Positions 53,892 through 62,546 of a stretch of 64,000 nt of DNA are shown in pieces. This DNA is from JAUZRW01 sp964549915 (lineage in GTDB: Bacteria; Chloroflexota; Anaerolineae; Aggregatilineales; Phototrophicaceae). The position numbers were made by a program, and so were the translations under genes. The stretch spans positions 1 through 64,000 of the forward strand of contig CAZJWX010000005.1 in NCBI GenBank assembly GCA_964549915.1. Direction: 5' to 3'. Numbering within the stretch: position 1 is the first letter of the stretch; each line of letters begins with the position of its first letter. The notes below the pieces were generated by a model. That model made no database searches, had not been told where the DNA came from, and saw nothing but the letters and a program-made list of their open reading frames with translations.

Positions 53892-56141
53892 TCATTGTCC
53901 CGGTATCCACGAGGCAAAGAGGCCGCCGCCGGATGTGACCTGCTGGACGCTGTTGCCGCTGGCGGTCATCAGATACAACTGATCTTGCTCCGAGACATTG
54001 CTGGTGAAGACGATGTACTGACCATCCGGGCTGTAGGCGGCTGACCAATCGCTGGCGCTGGTGTCGTAGAGGATGCGTGCATTGCTCCCATCCACATCCA
54101 TGCGGGCGATGGCGTTGCTGCCGCCGTCATAGGTGATGTAGAGGATCGATTCGCCATCCGGGCTGAAGACGGGAGAGGCATCGCGCACGTCGTTGTTGGT
54201 CAGCGTCACCAGTTCGCCCGTTTCCAGTTCCAGCCGCGCAATTTCCCAGGTGCGGGCATCTCGCGGTTCAGGTCCCATTGTGAAGACGAGGTAGCGCCCA
54301 TCCGGGCTGTACCGCGGGTGGCTCAGGCGCTGTCCGTTATCCAGGATGGATTCGTCCGTGCTGCCGTCCACGCTCACGCGGCGCAGGCTGAAGAGTTCGT
54401 CGCCTGCCGGATCCGTCGAATAGACGACCCACTGCCCATCTGGCGACCACCCCGCGAGGCGATCCGCGTGTGTGTTGCTGGTCAGGCGGCGCTGCTGCCC
54501 CCCCAGCCGATTCATGATGAAGATGTCGAAGTCCCCATCCCGGTCGGATTGATAGGCGATCCAGCGGCCATCGGGGGATGCCACCGGGTAGCTGTTATTG
54601 GCCGTCGGCTCCTGCGTGAGCTGCGTCTCCGTCCAGGTGTCCAGATCGAGCGTGACGATTTCCAGCGAGCGAAATTCTTCACCGTTGACCTCCGCCGGGC
54701 GAATATCCGCGAAGACGATGGTTCCGCTGACGGGGCGCAGCGCGGGGAGCAGTTCCGGCGTGCCGCGCACCCCGACCGGATCGATTCCCGGTGTGCGCGT
54801 GGGGGCACGTTGCGTCAACTGCACGGCCTGCGTCACGGTCGCGTCGTTCTCCGCATTGCGGGCGATCAGCGTCTGGCGGGCCGTCTCGCTGGTAGGGTCG
54901 AGAGTCGCCTCCTCTGGCGAGTCGGTCGCGCCGATTACAGCCCCGGCGGTGGGTGCGGCGGGGCGCTGCGTCGGCTCGGCTGTGCCGCCGATCAAATCAG
55001 GCGCGAGGAAACTGACCAGGACGATGCCGACCACGATCAAGATTGCCAGCAACCCGCAGCCCAGGCTGCCCCCCAGCAGGGCACTCAAGAGCGGACTCTG
55101 CTTGCGCCGACGATTCAGGCGCGAGCGAAAATTGCGCGGCGGCTGCACGACGGGGCGGCTGGCGGCGCTGGTCGGCGGACGGTAGGGTACGGATGATGCG
55201 CCGGGTGCTGAGGCAGCGGGTGGCACGGCAGGGGCGACAGGTTGTGGGGCGGCAGCCTGTTCCAGGATCGGCGGCTTTTTCAAGTTCGGTTCGGTGTCGT
55301 GGGTTGCGTTGGGGTTTTCTATCGCCAGCTTCAGCGCGGAGACCAATTCACCCGCGCTCTGGTGGCGTTTTTCCCGTTCTTTGTGCAACGCCTTGAGGAT
55401 GACACGCTCAATGGCGGTGGACAGCGCCGGATTGATCGAGCGCGGCAGAGGGGGCGGTGTCGTCACCTGCATGACGGCAACGCTGTAAGGCGTCTCGCTC
55501 TCGAAGGGGCGCTTGCCCGTCGTCATCTCGAAGAGCATCACCCCCAGGGAGTAGACATCGCTGCGCCCGTCCAGGTATTTGCCCTGCGCCTGCTCTGGCG
55601 ACATATACGACGGCGTGCCGACGACGCCCTGTGTCGTGATCGCCGAGGCTTGTTCGCCCAACACGCGCGCGATGCCGAAGTCGGTCAGGAACGCGCCGCC
55701 GCTGTCATCCATCAGCACGTTGCTGGGCTTCAGGTCTCGGTGCAACACATCCTTGCTGTGCGCGTAATCCAGCGCCGGGGCAATCTGCTCCATGATCTCC
55801 ACGACGCGATCCAATGTCAGGGGGCCACCGCGCAGCAGATCATCCACTGATCCGGCGGGCATGTAGCGCATGACGATGTAGGGCTGGCCTTCGTATTCGC
55901 CGTAATCGTAAACCGGGACGATATTGCGATGATCCAGTTGGGCGACGATCTTCACCTCACGCTCGAAGCGCTGCAAGTAGGTGTCATCGTTGAGGAACTG
56001 CTTGGGCAACATCTTGATGGCAACCTGGCGATTCATGGACTGCTGGCGTGCGAGATAGACCGCCGCCATGCCCCCTTCGCCAATGTGGGTGATGATCTCG
56101 TATTTGCCCCCGATGCTCTTGCCAATCAGTTCATCTGCCAT
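53892..56141 (-). CDS. Transmembrane Ser/Thr protein kinase with TolB-like sensor domain
   Basis: A 749-residue Hanks-type kinase. Residues 14-270 form the kinase: Gly loop IGEGGMAAVY, Lys 43 in VAIKML, catalytic HRDLKPSN with Asp 136, and DFG at 154-156 with an activation loop containing Thr. After a Pro-rich linker a membrane helix lies near 355-378 (SLGCGLLAILIVVGIVLV). The extracytoplasmic part (about 465-749) has at least five TolB/PD40 propeller repeats of the type SPDGRWIAYQSDRDGD and WSPDGQWVVYST. It likely senses a surface ligand and phosphorylates cytoplasmic proteins such as FHA proteins. It follows the anti-sigma gene after a gap full of hairpins. Confidence 0.92.
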   Translation of the reverse strand: MADELIGKSIGGKYEIITHIGEGGMAAVYLARQQSMNRQVAIKMLPKQFLNDDTYLQRFEREVKIVAQLDHRNIVPVYDYGEYEGQPYIVMRYMPAGSVDDLLRGGPLTLDRVVEIMEQIAPALDYAHSKDVLHRDLKPSNVLMDDSGGAFLTDFGIARVLGEQASAITTQGVVGTPSYMSPEQAQGKYLDGRSDVYSLGVMLFEMTTGKRPFESETPYSVAVMQVTTPPPLPRSINPALSTAIERVILKALHKEREKRHQSAGELVSALKLAIENPNATHDTEPNLKKPPILEQAAAPQPVAPAVPPAASAPGASSVPYRPPTSAASRPVVQPPRNFRSRLNRRRKQSPLLSALLGGSLGCGLLAILIVVGIVLVSFLAPDLIGGTAEPTQRPAAPTAGAVIGATDSPEEATLDPTSETARQTLIARNAENDATVTQAVQLTQRAPTRTPGIDPVGVRGTPELLPALRPVSGTIVFADIRPAEVNGEEFRSLEIVTLDLDTWTETQLTQEPTANNSYPVASPDGRWIAYQSDRDGDFDIFIMNRLGGQQRRLTSNTHADRLAGWSPDGQWVVYSTDPAGDELFSLRRVSVDGSTDESILDNGQRLSHPRYSPDGRYLVFTMGPEPRDARTWEIARLELETGELVTLTNNDVRDASPVFSPDGESILYITYDGGSNAIARMDVDGSNARILYDTSASDWSAAYSPDGQYIVFTSNVSEQDQLYLMTASGNSVQQVTSGGGLFASWIPGQ

Positions 56142-56295
56142 AGGAACGGCTTACTCCTGCGTGAGTTTTCGGCTGCGATTATAGGGGACGTTCTGAGGGG
56201 CGGCAACGGGAGAGGAGAAGTGGTGATGAGTTTTTTGCGTTTGTGTGGCTTTTGCGCGAATGTCGATCACATGGGGGCATTATTGGGAGGGGCAG

Positions 56296-56373
56296 GGCGC
56301 GATGCGCCGCCCATTGGCACACGATGTGCCTCGCGATGAGCGAGACCATCAGCAGGAGCGATGCATGCATCGC
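56296..56373. repeat. Tandem cluster of four short hairpins sharing CGATG
   Basis: Four adjacent palindromes: GGCGC-GAT-GCGCC (56296-56308), GGCACA-CGA-TGTGCC (56316-56330), CTCGC-GATGA-GCGAG (56330-56344) and the perfect 16-base GCGATGCATGCATCGC (56358-56373). Each has GATG in or beside its loop. The cluster lies in the 322-base gap between kinase and anti-sigma genes, which holds no gene. It looks like a REP-type dispersed repeat. Confidence 0.65.
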
Positions 56374-56463
56374 CCCTATGCATTTACCCGAACGCGCCGG
56401 GTGGTCGAGGGCAAGACTCGCTGCCGCCGCCACGAGAAGTGCTCGCTGGACGGCGTTGTGTCC

Positions 56464-57411
56464 TCACAACTGCCCGCTGATGAGGGGGCTGCGCTGACTG
56501 CTGTCGTTCTCCGGCTCCGTCGTCAGCAGGAATGTGGAGTATTCATCGATGAAGGCTTCCACCTGGAAGAGCAGCACACCCGTCTCTTCATCATCCACCA
56601 CGACCGGCCCCACGAGGGTGGTCTCCTCCTCGCGAATCAGCCACAACTGGTAGAGCCGCTCCTGTGAACTGTTCTCCAGCCCGGCTACATAGAACGCCCC
56701 GGCCTGCGTCTGCTCATCCCAGGCGAAGATCGCCGACACGCTGCCATGTCCTTCGATGTCCGCAGCGACGGCGCGGTGCTGCACCTGCTCACCCTGGATC
56801 AACTGCGGGATTTCCGGGGTGACGAGCACTTCAATCACCTCTGGCGTGGCTTCCTGTATGACGACCACTTCCTGCGTGACGACGACTTCCACCGTCTCGA
56901 CGACCTCAACGACTTCTGGGGTGACGGCTGCCGCAATTGCCAGTTCGTTGTCCAATTCCTGCACCCGCTGTGCCCAGAAGGCGTTGGTCGCCAACAGCGT
57001 CAGAATCGCCGCCGCACCGACAAGGCGATAGACCCAGGCGAATGACACCCGCCGGACTTTTTCTTCGCCCGTTGCGACGACGGGTTGCGTCTGCGTCGTC
57101 AGCTTCTCTGTGAGAGTCGGCTTCGTATGGCCTTCTTCGCGCCGAATCGTGTACGTTGGCGGCGTGTGCGCGTGCCGCGTGGATGGTGACGGAACTTGCG
57201 TCACGGACGGTTCCGCTCGCTGCTGCTTCAATTCCGGCAGGTAAAGCATCGCCTCGTTGAGCGCCAGATATTCCGACAATTCTGCGATGGCGTCCGGGCA
57301 GTCCGGTAGATGGCGCTCCACCAGCGCCGTCTCCTCCGGATCCGTGGCTCCCATGCTGTATGCCGCGAGCAGTTCGCGGATTTCATCACAATGCTTGTTT
57401 GCGAAACCCAT
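56464..57411 (-). CDS. RskA-like membrane anti-sigma factor
   Basis: A 315-residue regulator. The N-terminal anti-sigma domain (about 1-60) contains HCDEIRELLAAYSMGATDPE and ERHLPDC, but the second Cys of the zinc motif HxxxCxxC is replaced (Cys 38, Ala 41), so it is probably zinc-free. A single membrane helix is at about 127-147. A long Val/Thr/Glu/Pro-rich linker (163-200) and an RskA C-terminal domain (about 205-315, with SAIFAWDEQTQAGAFYV) follow. It should hold the ECF sigma factor encoded just upstream, 129 bases away. The start used is the ATG at 57411; a TTG three codons earlier is also open. Confidence 0.85.
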   Translation of the reverse strand: MGFANKHCDEIRELLAAYSMGATDPEETALVERHLPDCPDAIAELSEYLALNEAMLYLPELKQQRAEPSVTQVPSPSTRHAHTPPTYTIRREEGHTKPTLTEKLTTQTQPVVATGEEKVRRVSFAWVYRLVGAAAILTLLATNAFWAQRVQELDNELAIAAAVTPEVVEVVETVEVVVTQEVVVIQEATPEVIEVLVTPEIPQLIQGEQVQHRAVAADIEGHGSVSAIFAWDEQTQAGAFYVAGLENSSQERLYQLWLIREEETTLVGPVVVDDEETGVLLFQVEAFIDEYSTFLLTTEPENDSSQRSPLISGQL

Positions 57412-57540
57412 TGCGTGCAATCCTATGTACTTCGCTACCGTTACTACGCTTCCCTTAAACTACTCGGATGGGATTGCGTCCTTCTATCCTACTATCCTAC
57501 CCGATTCGCCTCTGTCTGACTTTCCAGTATTCTCCACGTC

Positions 57541-58125
57541 TCATTCTACGTCGAGAAAGGTCACCTTGGTGCGTAAGGCTAACCAATCTTCGCGCAGTTT
57601 GCCCATGCCCAACCGCAGACGCGATTTGACCGTGCCCAGCGGTATGCTCAGGTGCTTGGCGATTTGCGTATGCGTCATCCCCCGGAAGAAGGCCAGGTAG
57701 ATGACCTGCTGTTGTTCATCTGGCAGCCGCTTCAGCAGCCCGCGCACCAGTTTCGCCCGCTCCTGCACATCGTGGTCGCTGTTCGGCGTGTGGCTCAGCA
57801 GATGCGAGACTTTCTCCAATGGCGATTCAAGCAGAGGCGGACGCCGTTTCTCATGCCGCAGCCGGTCAATCGCCGTATAGCGCGTGACCGTCAGCAGCCA
57901 ACTGGTGAAGCGGCCTTTGTCTGGCTGCCATTTATCGGGCTTCTGCCAGATGGCCAGGAAGATGTCCTGCGTTACTTCTTCTGCCTGCGTATGATTGCGC
58001 AAGATCGTATTCGCCAGGTTGAACACCAGGCTTTGATAGCGCTTGTGTAGCTGCTCCAGGCAGCGTTCATCGCGAGTCTGGATGCAATCCATCAATTGGA
58101 CATCATCTCGATTCTCATAGATCAT
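57541..58125 (-). CDS. ECF sigma factor (SigK-like)
   Basis: A 194-residue extracytoplasmic-function sigma factor. Region 2 (about 27-95) has YQSLVFNLANTILRNHTQAEEVTQDIFLAIW and region 4 (about 133-182) the recognition helix IAKHLSIPLGTVKSRL; region 3 is absent as expected. It uses the short SigK/ECF-type layout with region 4 ending in a short tail. I start at the ATG 58125; the GTG upstream at 58281 would add 52 residues that look unrelated. The next gene encodes an RskA-like anti-sigma factor, the classical partner. A fasciclin gene lies just upstream on the same strand. Confidence 0.9.
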   Translation of the reverse strand: MIYENRDDVQLMDCIQTRDERCLEQLHKRYQSLVFNLANTILRNHTQAEEVTQDIFLAIWQKPDKWQPDKGRFTSWLLTVTRYTAIDRLRHEKRRPPLLESPLEKVSHLLSHTPNSDHDVQERAKLVRGLLKRLPDEQQQVIYLAFFRGMTHTQIAKHLSIPLGTVKSRLRLGMGKLREDWLALRTKVTFLDVE

Positions 58126-58476
58126 ACCCACACCACCAGTTGTCGCTCTGAACGCTGCGGATTGTGGAAGACGGCGGACACGTACGCTACCCGGCTTTGC
58201 GCCGAGCCGGAGATTGCCCGGTGTCGTTCTCTGCGACTGCTCCCACGTAGCTGCATCAAGAGCCGTTGTCTTCCCATTCACTGTTCGCTGCCTAACTATA
58301 GAATATCTTGCTCAAAACGACGATGTTTCGCGCTGACTCTCACTGAGCTTTCAGCGTTTTTTGCGGCGTATTTCCCGTCGCTCGCACCAGTGTTCACCCT
58401 TCCCCCTGAAAAAATTCTCCCCCCGACCGTAGCCAGGAGGAGACACACACTATGGGGGATGGGGGAAACCACCGCA
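58126..58476 (-). promoter_or_regulatory. 351-base gap with candidate sigma-factor promoter
   Basis: TATAGT on the minus strand (58300-58295) is the best -10 candidate and lies about 170 bases before the ATG at 58125. A C-rich/G-rich pair (near 58420-58465) may form a hairpin after the fasciclin gene. No gene is visible. Confidence 0.3.
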
Positions 58477-59595
58477 TTACTGCGGCGGCAGAAGAACGCT
58501 ATCGATCACATGGATGACGCCGTTACCCGCTTCGATGTCGGTTTGCAGCAGGCGTGTGGTGAAGTCCAGCGCCACGCCTTCATCGTCCACACCGATGTTG
58601 ATACCAGGGCCAAGCAGCGTCTCGATGCCGTTCACGCTGGCGACATCTTCGGCGAAGGCGCGAGTCGGTGCCACATGGTACAGCAGCACATTGGTCACCA
58701 GGTCGGTATCGGCGAGCAGTTCATCGGCGGTCAGGCCGAGCTGATCCAGCAAATCGGCGAAGGCCGCGTCCGTCGGTGCGAAGACGGTGAAGGGGCCAGG
58801 GCCTTGCAGCGCGGCATCCAGGCCAGTGGCCTGCAGCGCAGCGACCAGCGTATCGAAGCGGCTGTCACTCGCTGCAATGTCCACAATGCTGCGCGGGTTG
58901 AACGTCTTGTCGATCAGCGGGCCAACCTGCCCGAAGTTAACGGCGGAGAGCGCCACACCAGGGCTTGCCAGGCTGTTGATGGCCGCGACGAAGTAGTAGT
59001 TCTGGCCGTTCAACGCCGTGCCGGAAAGGTCAATGACCACCGGGGAGGTCGAACCGCTTGGAACTACGGCCAGGTCGTAAACGCCGCTGGGAACGGTGAT
59101 GCTCGCGCCGTTGCCGAAGCTCAGGTTGGAGACAATCGGCGTGCCGTCCGGGAGGATCACATCGACGGCGGGGGCATCTTCGATGCCATGGAAGACCGTC
59201 ACGCTGGCTTCATCCGCTTCCAGCACCGGGTACGGTTCACTGGTGACGGCGGCGGTCAGGCTGCCGCTGCTCAGGGAGCCAATGGCGCTGATGGTGAACC
59301 AGCCGCCCGCGCTCAGCGTCACATCAATCGGGCCGATGGCAGCCGCGTCGATCGACGTATTGGCGGGGGCTACAGCGATGCTGTACGTGCCAGGGAGCAG
59401 TTCCACCCAGCCGCTGATTTCGCCGAAGCTCAAGCTCTGGATCGCGCCCGTCTCTCCTTCGACGTAGATGTCAACGGTGGGCGTATCCGGGGAGAAGTGT
59501 GCAACACGCACGTGCGTCAGTTCCTGTGCCTGCGCCGGAAGCGCGACTGCCAGCAGCGCGAGAACGGCGATAACAATCCAACTACGTTTGAACAT
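58477..59595 (-). CDS. Secreted DUF4397 and fasciclin-domain protein
   Basis: A 372-residue exported protein. Signal peptide 1-23 (FKRSWIVIAVLALLAVALPA, cleaved at AQAQ). Two DUF4397-like lobes (about 25-135 and 140-230) with HVRVAHFSPDTPTVDIYVEG-type strands follow. A fasciclin (FAS1) domain occupies about 238-371, with H1 TVFAPTDAAFADLLDQLG and H2 GVIHVIDSVLLPP. FAS1 proteins act in adhesion. GGAGG lies 6 bases before the ATG at 59595, which supports the start. The ECF sigma and RskA-like genes follow on the same strand. Confidence 0.9.
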   Translation of the reverse strand: MFKRSWIVIAVLALLAVALPAQAQELTHVRVAHFSPDTPTVDIYVEGETGAIQSLSFGEISGWVELLPGTYSIAVAPANTSIDAAAIGPIDVTLSAGGWFTISAIGSLSSGSLTAAVTSEPYPVLEADEASVTVFHGIEDAPAVDVILPDGTPIVSNLSFGNGASITVPSGVYDLAVVPSGSTSPVVIDLSGTALNGQNYYFVAAINSLASPGVALSAVNFGQVGPLIDKTFNPRSIVDIAASDSRFDTLVAALQATGLDAALQGPGPFTVFAPTDAAFADLLDQLGLTADELLADTDLVTNVLLYHVAPTRAFAEDVASVNGIETLLGPGINIGVDDEGVALDFTTRLLQTDIEAGNGVIHVIDSVLLPPQ

Positions 59596-59930
59596 TTTAA
59601 GCCTCCAAACCTGTGTGATTTCCGATTCCAGTGTCATTCTCAGTACCAGTAAATGCGCATTTCTGTACCGTTCTACACTCTTCATATCGCGATCAACGTC
59701 CATACAGATGACTCCCCGCCGGGATCACTCACATTTTTTTCATGATCTGGCGCTGATCGGGCCTGGCGACGGGGCATCCACGCGGTTGTACCTGGAAAGC
59801 GTCGTCGCACCCCCGCATGCTTCTTCGCGGCAGATGCCGGGCAAGGCCAGCCGGGTATTTCCTCTTACCCATTTTGCGAATCGTGTTTATGTGTTATAAG
59901 AGGTCAAGAAAAGTCAAAAGGGGGATTCGA
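59596..59930. other. 335-base divergent gap
   Basis: This gap must hold the promoters of the fasciclin gene (minus) and the first acetyltransferase-like gene (plus). TTGCGA (59874-59879) and TATAAG (59895-59900) form a weak plus-strand promoter. No ECF-type motif could be assigned by eye and no gene is visible. Confidence 0.4.
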
Positions 59931-60692
59931 ATGACGGCAATGGAAATTGTGTTCTGGCGCACGAGTGAGAAGGATGTAGGCGACAGCCTGAACTGGCCGC
60001 CCTATATGGATGAACTCTGGCCGGATTACATGCACGAAGATGCCATCGCTAATGTCTATTTTGGCAGAATGATGCGTTTGTTCCCTGAATACCAGTTTCA
60101 TGGCTGCGAGGCCGGTTCCGATGACATCATCATCAAAGGGCGCTGCCTCCCGGTGGTCTGGGATGGGGATCCGGCGAGTTTGCCCACAGAAGGCTGGGAT
60201 TGGGCGCTGCAATCGGGCGTCGAGAACAAAGAGAAGGGAATTGCACCCAATACCCTCTGCGCGATTGAGATGAGCGTCGCGGCACAGCATCGAGGCAAGG
60301 GACTCAGCACGTTGGGGTTGCAGTTCATGCGTAGCATCGCCAGGGAACAGGGCTTTCGCCACCTGATCGCCCCGGTGCGCTCCTCGCAAAAACATCGCTA
60401 TCCGCTGATTCCGATGTCGGACTACATCACCTGGACGCGCGAAGATGGTTTGCTGTGGGATGCGTGGCTGCGGACGCATCAACGGCTGGGGGCAGAAGTC
60501 ATCAAGCCCTGTGAGCGTTCGATGATCGTTCCCGGCACCGTTGCGCAATGGCGCGACTGGACGGGCATGGCCTTCCCCGGCAGCGGCGCACACGTTGTTC
60601 CGGGTGCGCTCTCGCCTGTGCAGATTGATCTGGAAGCGGATCGCGGGGTGTACACGGAAGCCAACGTCTGGATGCTGCATCACCTGGCTTGA
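59931..60692 (+). CDS. GNAT-like acetyltransferase, copy 1
   Basis: A 253-residue protein whose middle resembles a GNAT fold: the acetyl-CoA loop motif Q-x-x-G-x-G is AQHRGKGLS at about residues 118-126. The N-terminal half (residues 1-110) and the long C-terminal extension are not typical of simple GNATs. Its last 100 residues (from about 151) are identical to those of the next gene, while the N-terminal half differs. AGGGGG lies seven bases before the ATG at 59931. Substrate unknown. Confidence 0.6.
   Translation: MTAMEIVFWRTSEKDVGDSLNWPPYMDELWPDYMHEDAIANVYFGRMMRLFPEYQFHGCEAGSDDIIIKGRCLPVVWDGDPASLPTEGWDWALQSGVENKEKGIAPNTLCAIEMSVAAQHRGKGLSTLGLQFMRSIAREQGFRHLIAPVRSSQKHRYPLIPMSDYITWTREDGLLWDAWLRTHQRLGAEVIKPCERSMIVPGTVAQWRDWTGMAFPGSGAHVVPGALSPVQIDLEADRGVYTEANVWMLHHLA
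60382..60681 (+). repeat. 300-base exact repeat, first copy
   Basis: Identical by eye to 61194-61493 (offset 812). It covers the 3' end of the first acetyltransferase-like gene and stops a few bases before the stop codon. The flank before it (60327-60381) differs at only four positions. Confidence 0.85.
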
Positions 60693-60748
60693 ATTCGGCG
60701 GGATGGCGATGGATCGAACAAGAGCGGATCGAACATGAAGGATCGAAC

Positions 60749-61504
60749 ATGAAACTGTATCGGCACAGCGAACGCCAGCCAGGCAATGGTATCATCGCGC
60801 CAGCAGCGGAGCCAGACGCCTGGGACGCCTACACAGAAAATGACACGGTCTTCGTGCAGTACTGGGATGCGCTTCTCGCGGCCTTCCCGGACAATACGTG
60901 GTATCTATGTGATGAACAGGATCGTCTGTTGGTGAGTGCGACGGCAGTTCCGCTGTACTGGGAAGGGGACTCTGATTCGTTCCCGGCTGCCCTGCCGGAT
61001 GAGGGATGGCGCTGGGTGGTGCGCACAGCAGTCCAACAACATCGAGAGCGAATTCGTCCAAATCTCATCTCGGCGTTGGGGATCAATGTCAGCCCGGGGC
61101 ATCGTGGGCAGGGCCTGAGCCAGACGGCCTTACAGACCATGCGTAACCTCGCCAGGGAACAGCGCTTTCGCCACCTGATCGCCCCGGTGCGCCCCTCGCA
61201 AAAACATCGCTATCCGCTGATTCCGATGTCGGACTACATCACCTGGACGCGCGAAGATGGTTTGCTGTGGGATGCGTGGCTGCGGACGCATCAACGGCTG
61301 GGGGCAGAAGTCATCAAGCCCTGTGAGCGTTCGATGATCGTTCCCGGCACCGTTGCGCAATGGCGCGACTGGACGGGCATGGCCTTCCCCGGCAGCGGCG
61401 CACACGTTGTTCCGGGTGCGCTCTCGCCTGTGCAGATTGATCTGGAAGCGGATCGCGGGGTGTACACGGAAGCCAACGTCTGGATGCTGCATCGCGTAGA
61501 TTAA
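60749..61504 (+). CDS. GNAT-like acetyltransferase, copy 2
   Basis: A 251-residue paralogue of the previous gene. The acetyl-CoA loop is GHRGQGLS; the N-terminal half shares only scattered residues with copy 1, but residues from about 150 onward are identical at DNA level except for the last few codons. The start ATG 60749 lies inside the third of three direct GGATCGAACA[T/A]GA units (60711, 60726 and 60740), so the start region itself is repeated. The two genes are 56 bases apart and are probably co-transcribed. Confidence 0.6.
   Translation: MKLYRHSERQPGNGIIAPAAEPDAWDAYTENDTVFVQYWDALLAAFPDNTWYLCDEQDRLLVSATAVPLYWEGDSDSFPAALPDEGWRWVVRTAVQQHRERIRPNLISALGINVSPGHRGQGLSQTALQTMRNLAREQRFRHLIAPVRPSQKHRYPLIPMSDYITWTREDGLLWDAWLRTHQRLGAEVIKPCERSMIVPGTVAQWRDWTGMAFPGSGAHVVPGALSPVQIDLEADRGVYTEANVWMLHRVD
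61194..61493 (+). repeat. 300-base exact repeat, second copy
   Basis: Second copy of the segment at 60382-60681. The sharp change from diverged to identical sequence suggests recent gene conversion or unequal exchange between the tandem genes. Confidence 0.85.
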
Positions 61505-61550
61505 GCGTCGTCTGGCAGCGTTCCCCTGACTTTCCGTAAACGGTGGACGC

Positions 61551-61559
61551 TGCTATACT
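61551..61559 (+). promoter_or_regulatory. Extended -10 promoter before the recombinase-like gene
   Basis: TGC-TATACT, 52 bases before the ATG at 61611. A weak -35 (TTTCCG) lies 17 bases upstream. Confidence 0.45.
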
Positions 61560-61610
61560 GTGGCGGCTGGTCGCAGACCCGTACACACCAACAACGACTC
61601 GACAGAACCC

Positions 61611-62546
61611 ATGCCCAATTACGACCTGTCCGCAGCACTCAATCGCCGGGGGATGAGCGCTCATACGCAGCGCGCGTATTTCCGCTGGATTGACCGCTAC
61701 CTGCATGAAGTGGCGGGTTTGAAGGCCACGCGCGGTGATGACCGTCAGCGCCGGATGCAGAACCTGCCGATGAAGAGCCTCAAAAAGCACCTGACTCCGC
61801 GTAAGCTACAGAACTGGCTGGATCGCCTGGTGGAGAGCGGGCAGGGGCGGCAGGCACTCGATCAGGCGCGGGCGACCATTGTGACACTGGCTGATTTGCT
61901 GGCGGACGCCGGGGAGATTTCGCGGGGGATGGCGGACGAGATTCAGGCCGTGAGCGTGCCCCCGGTGCAGAAGAGCGAGAATCCCAGCCGCTTGCTGAAC
62001 AGCGCGGAGATCAAGCAATTGCTGATGGCGTCGCGGGGGATGGCAACATCCAAACAGCAGCTTCTGCGCAATGATGTCGTGACGACCATGCTCTGCACGA
62101 TGGCGCTGCGCCGCGAAGAACTCTCTGCCGCACGCTGGGGCGACCTGGGGCGGCGCGAGAATGGCGTCATTTTGCGGACGGGAAACAGCGGCTTTGTGGA
62201 GATCCCACGTCCCGTGCTGAAGATCATCGACGCCTGGCGGCGCGAAATCGGCGACCCTGGCACGGAGACGCCCCTGGTTCGTCGCATCTGGAAGGGCGGA
62301 CGCATCGCCAACGCGGGGCTATCCCCGGATGGGGTCTGGCTCATCATCCGGCTGGCGGCGGAAAATGCCGACCTCGGACATGTGACGCCGGATGACCTGC
62401 GACGCAGCGCCGTCGCCAATATGGTGCGCAACGGCGTGCCCCTGGAAGAAATCAGCCGGATTCTGCGTCATCGCAATATCCTCATCACCGAGCGCTTCAT
62501 CGCCAAGCTCCACCTGGAATCCCCGCCAGACCCTGAAGCGGAGTAG
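61611..62546 (+). CDS. Tyrosine-recombinase-like protein with degraded active site
   Basis: A 311-residue protein with an N-terminal core-binding helical domain (about 5-110) and a C-terminal phage-integrase fold (about 125-300). The first catalytic Arg is present in MALRREELSAARW (about 167). Box II, normally HxxR, reads DDLRR (Asp 262, Arg 264), the second His is present in LRHRN (287), but the Tyr nucleophile is Phe 296 in ITERFIAK, and no Tyr follows. It therefore cannot cut DNA by the usual mechanism. No attachment sites or phage genes are near. It may be a fossil integrase or a DNA-binding protein derived from one. Confidence 0.8.
   Translation: MPNYDLSAALNRRGMSAHTQRAYFRWIDRYLHEVAGLKATRGDDRQRRMQNLPMKSLKKHLTPRKLQNWLDRLVESGQGRQALDQARATIVTLADLLADAGEISRGMADEIQAVSVPPVQKSENPSRLLNSAEIKQLLMASRGMATSKQQLLRNDVVTTMLCTMALRREELSAARWGDLGRRENGVILRTGNSGFVEIPRPVLKIIDAWRREIGDPGTETPLVRRIWKGGRIANAGLSPDGVWLIIRLAAENADLGHVTPDDLRRSAVANMVRNGVPLEEISRILRHRNILITERFIAKLHLESPPDPEAE

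Noticed and set aside
58096..59652. A 518-codon plus-strand frame across the fasciclin gene
   Set aside because: It covers the fasciclin protein in the opposite direction and has no recognisable domain; the minus-strand gene has a good ribosome site and signal peptide.
61611..62546. Integrated mobile element with attachment sites
   Set aside because: Only one recombinase-like gene, itself catalytically degraded, and no flanking direct repeats or phage genes inside the window.
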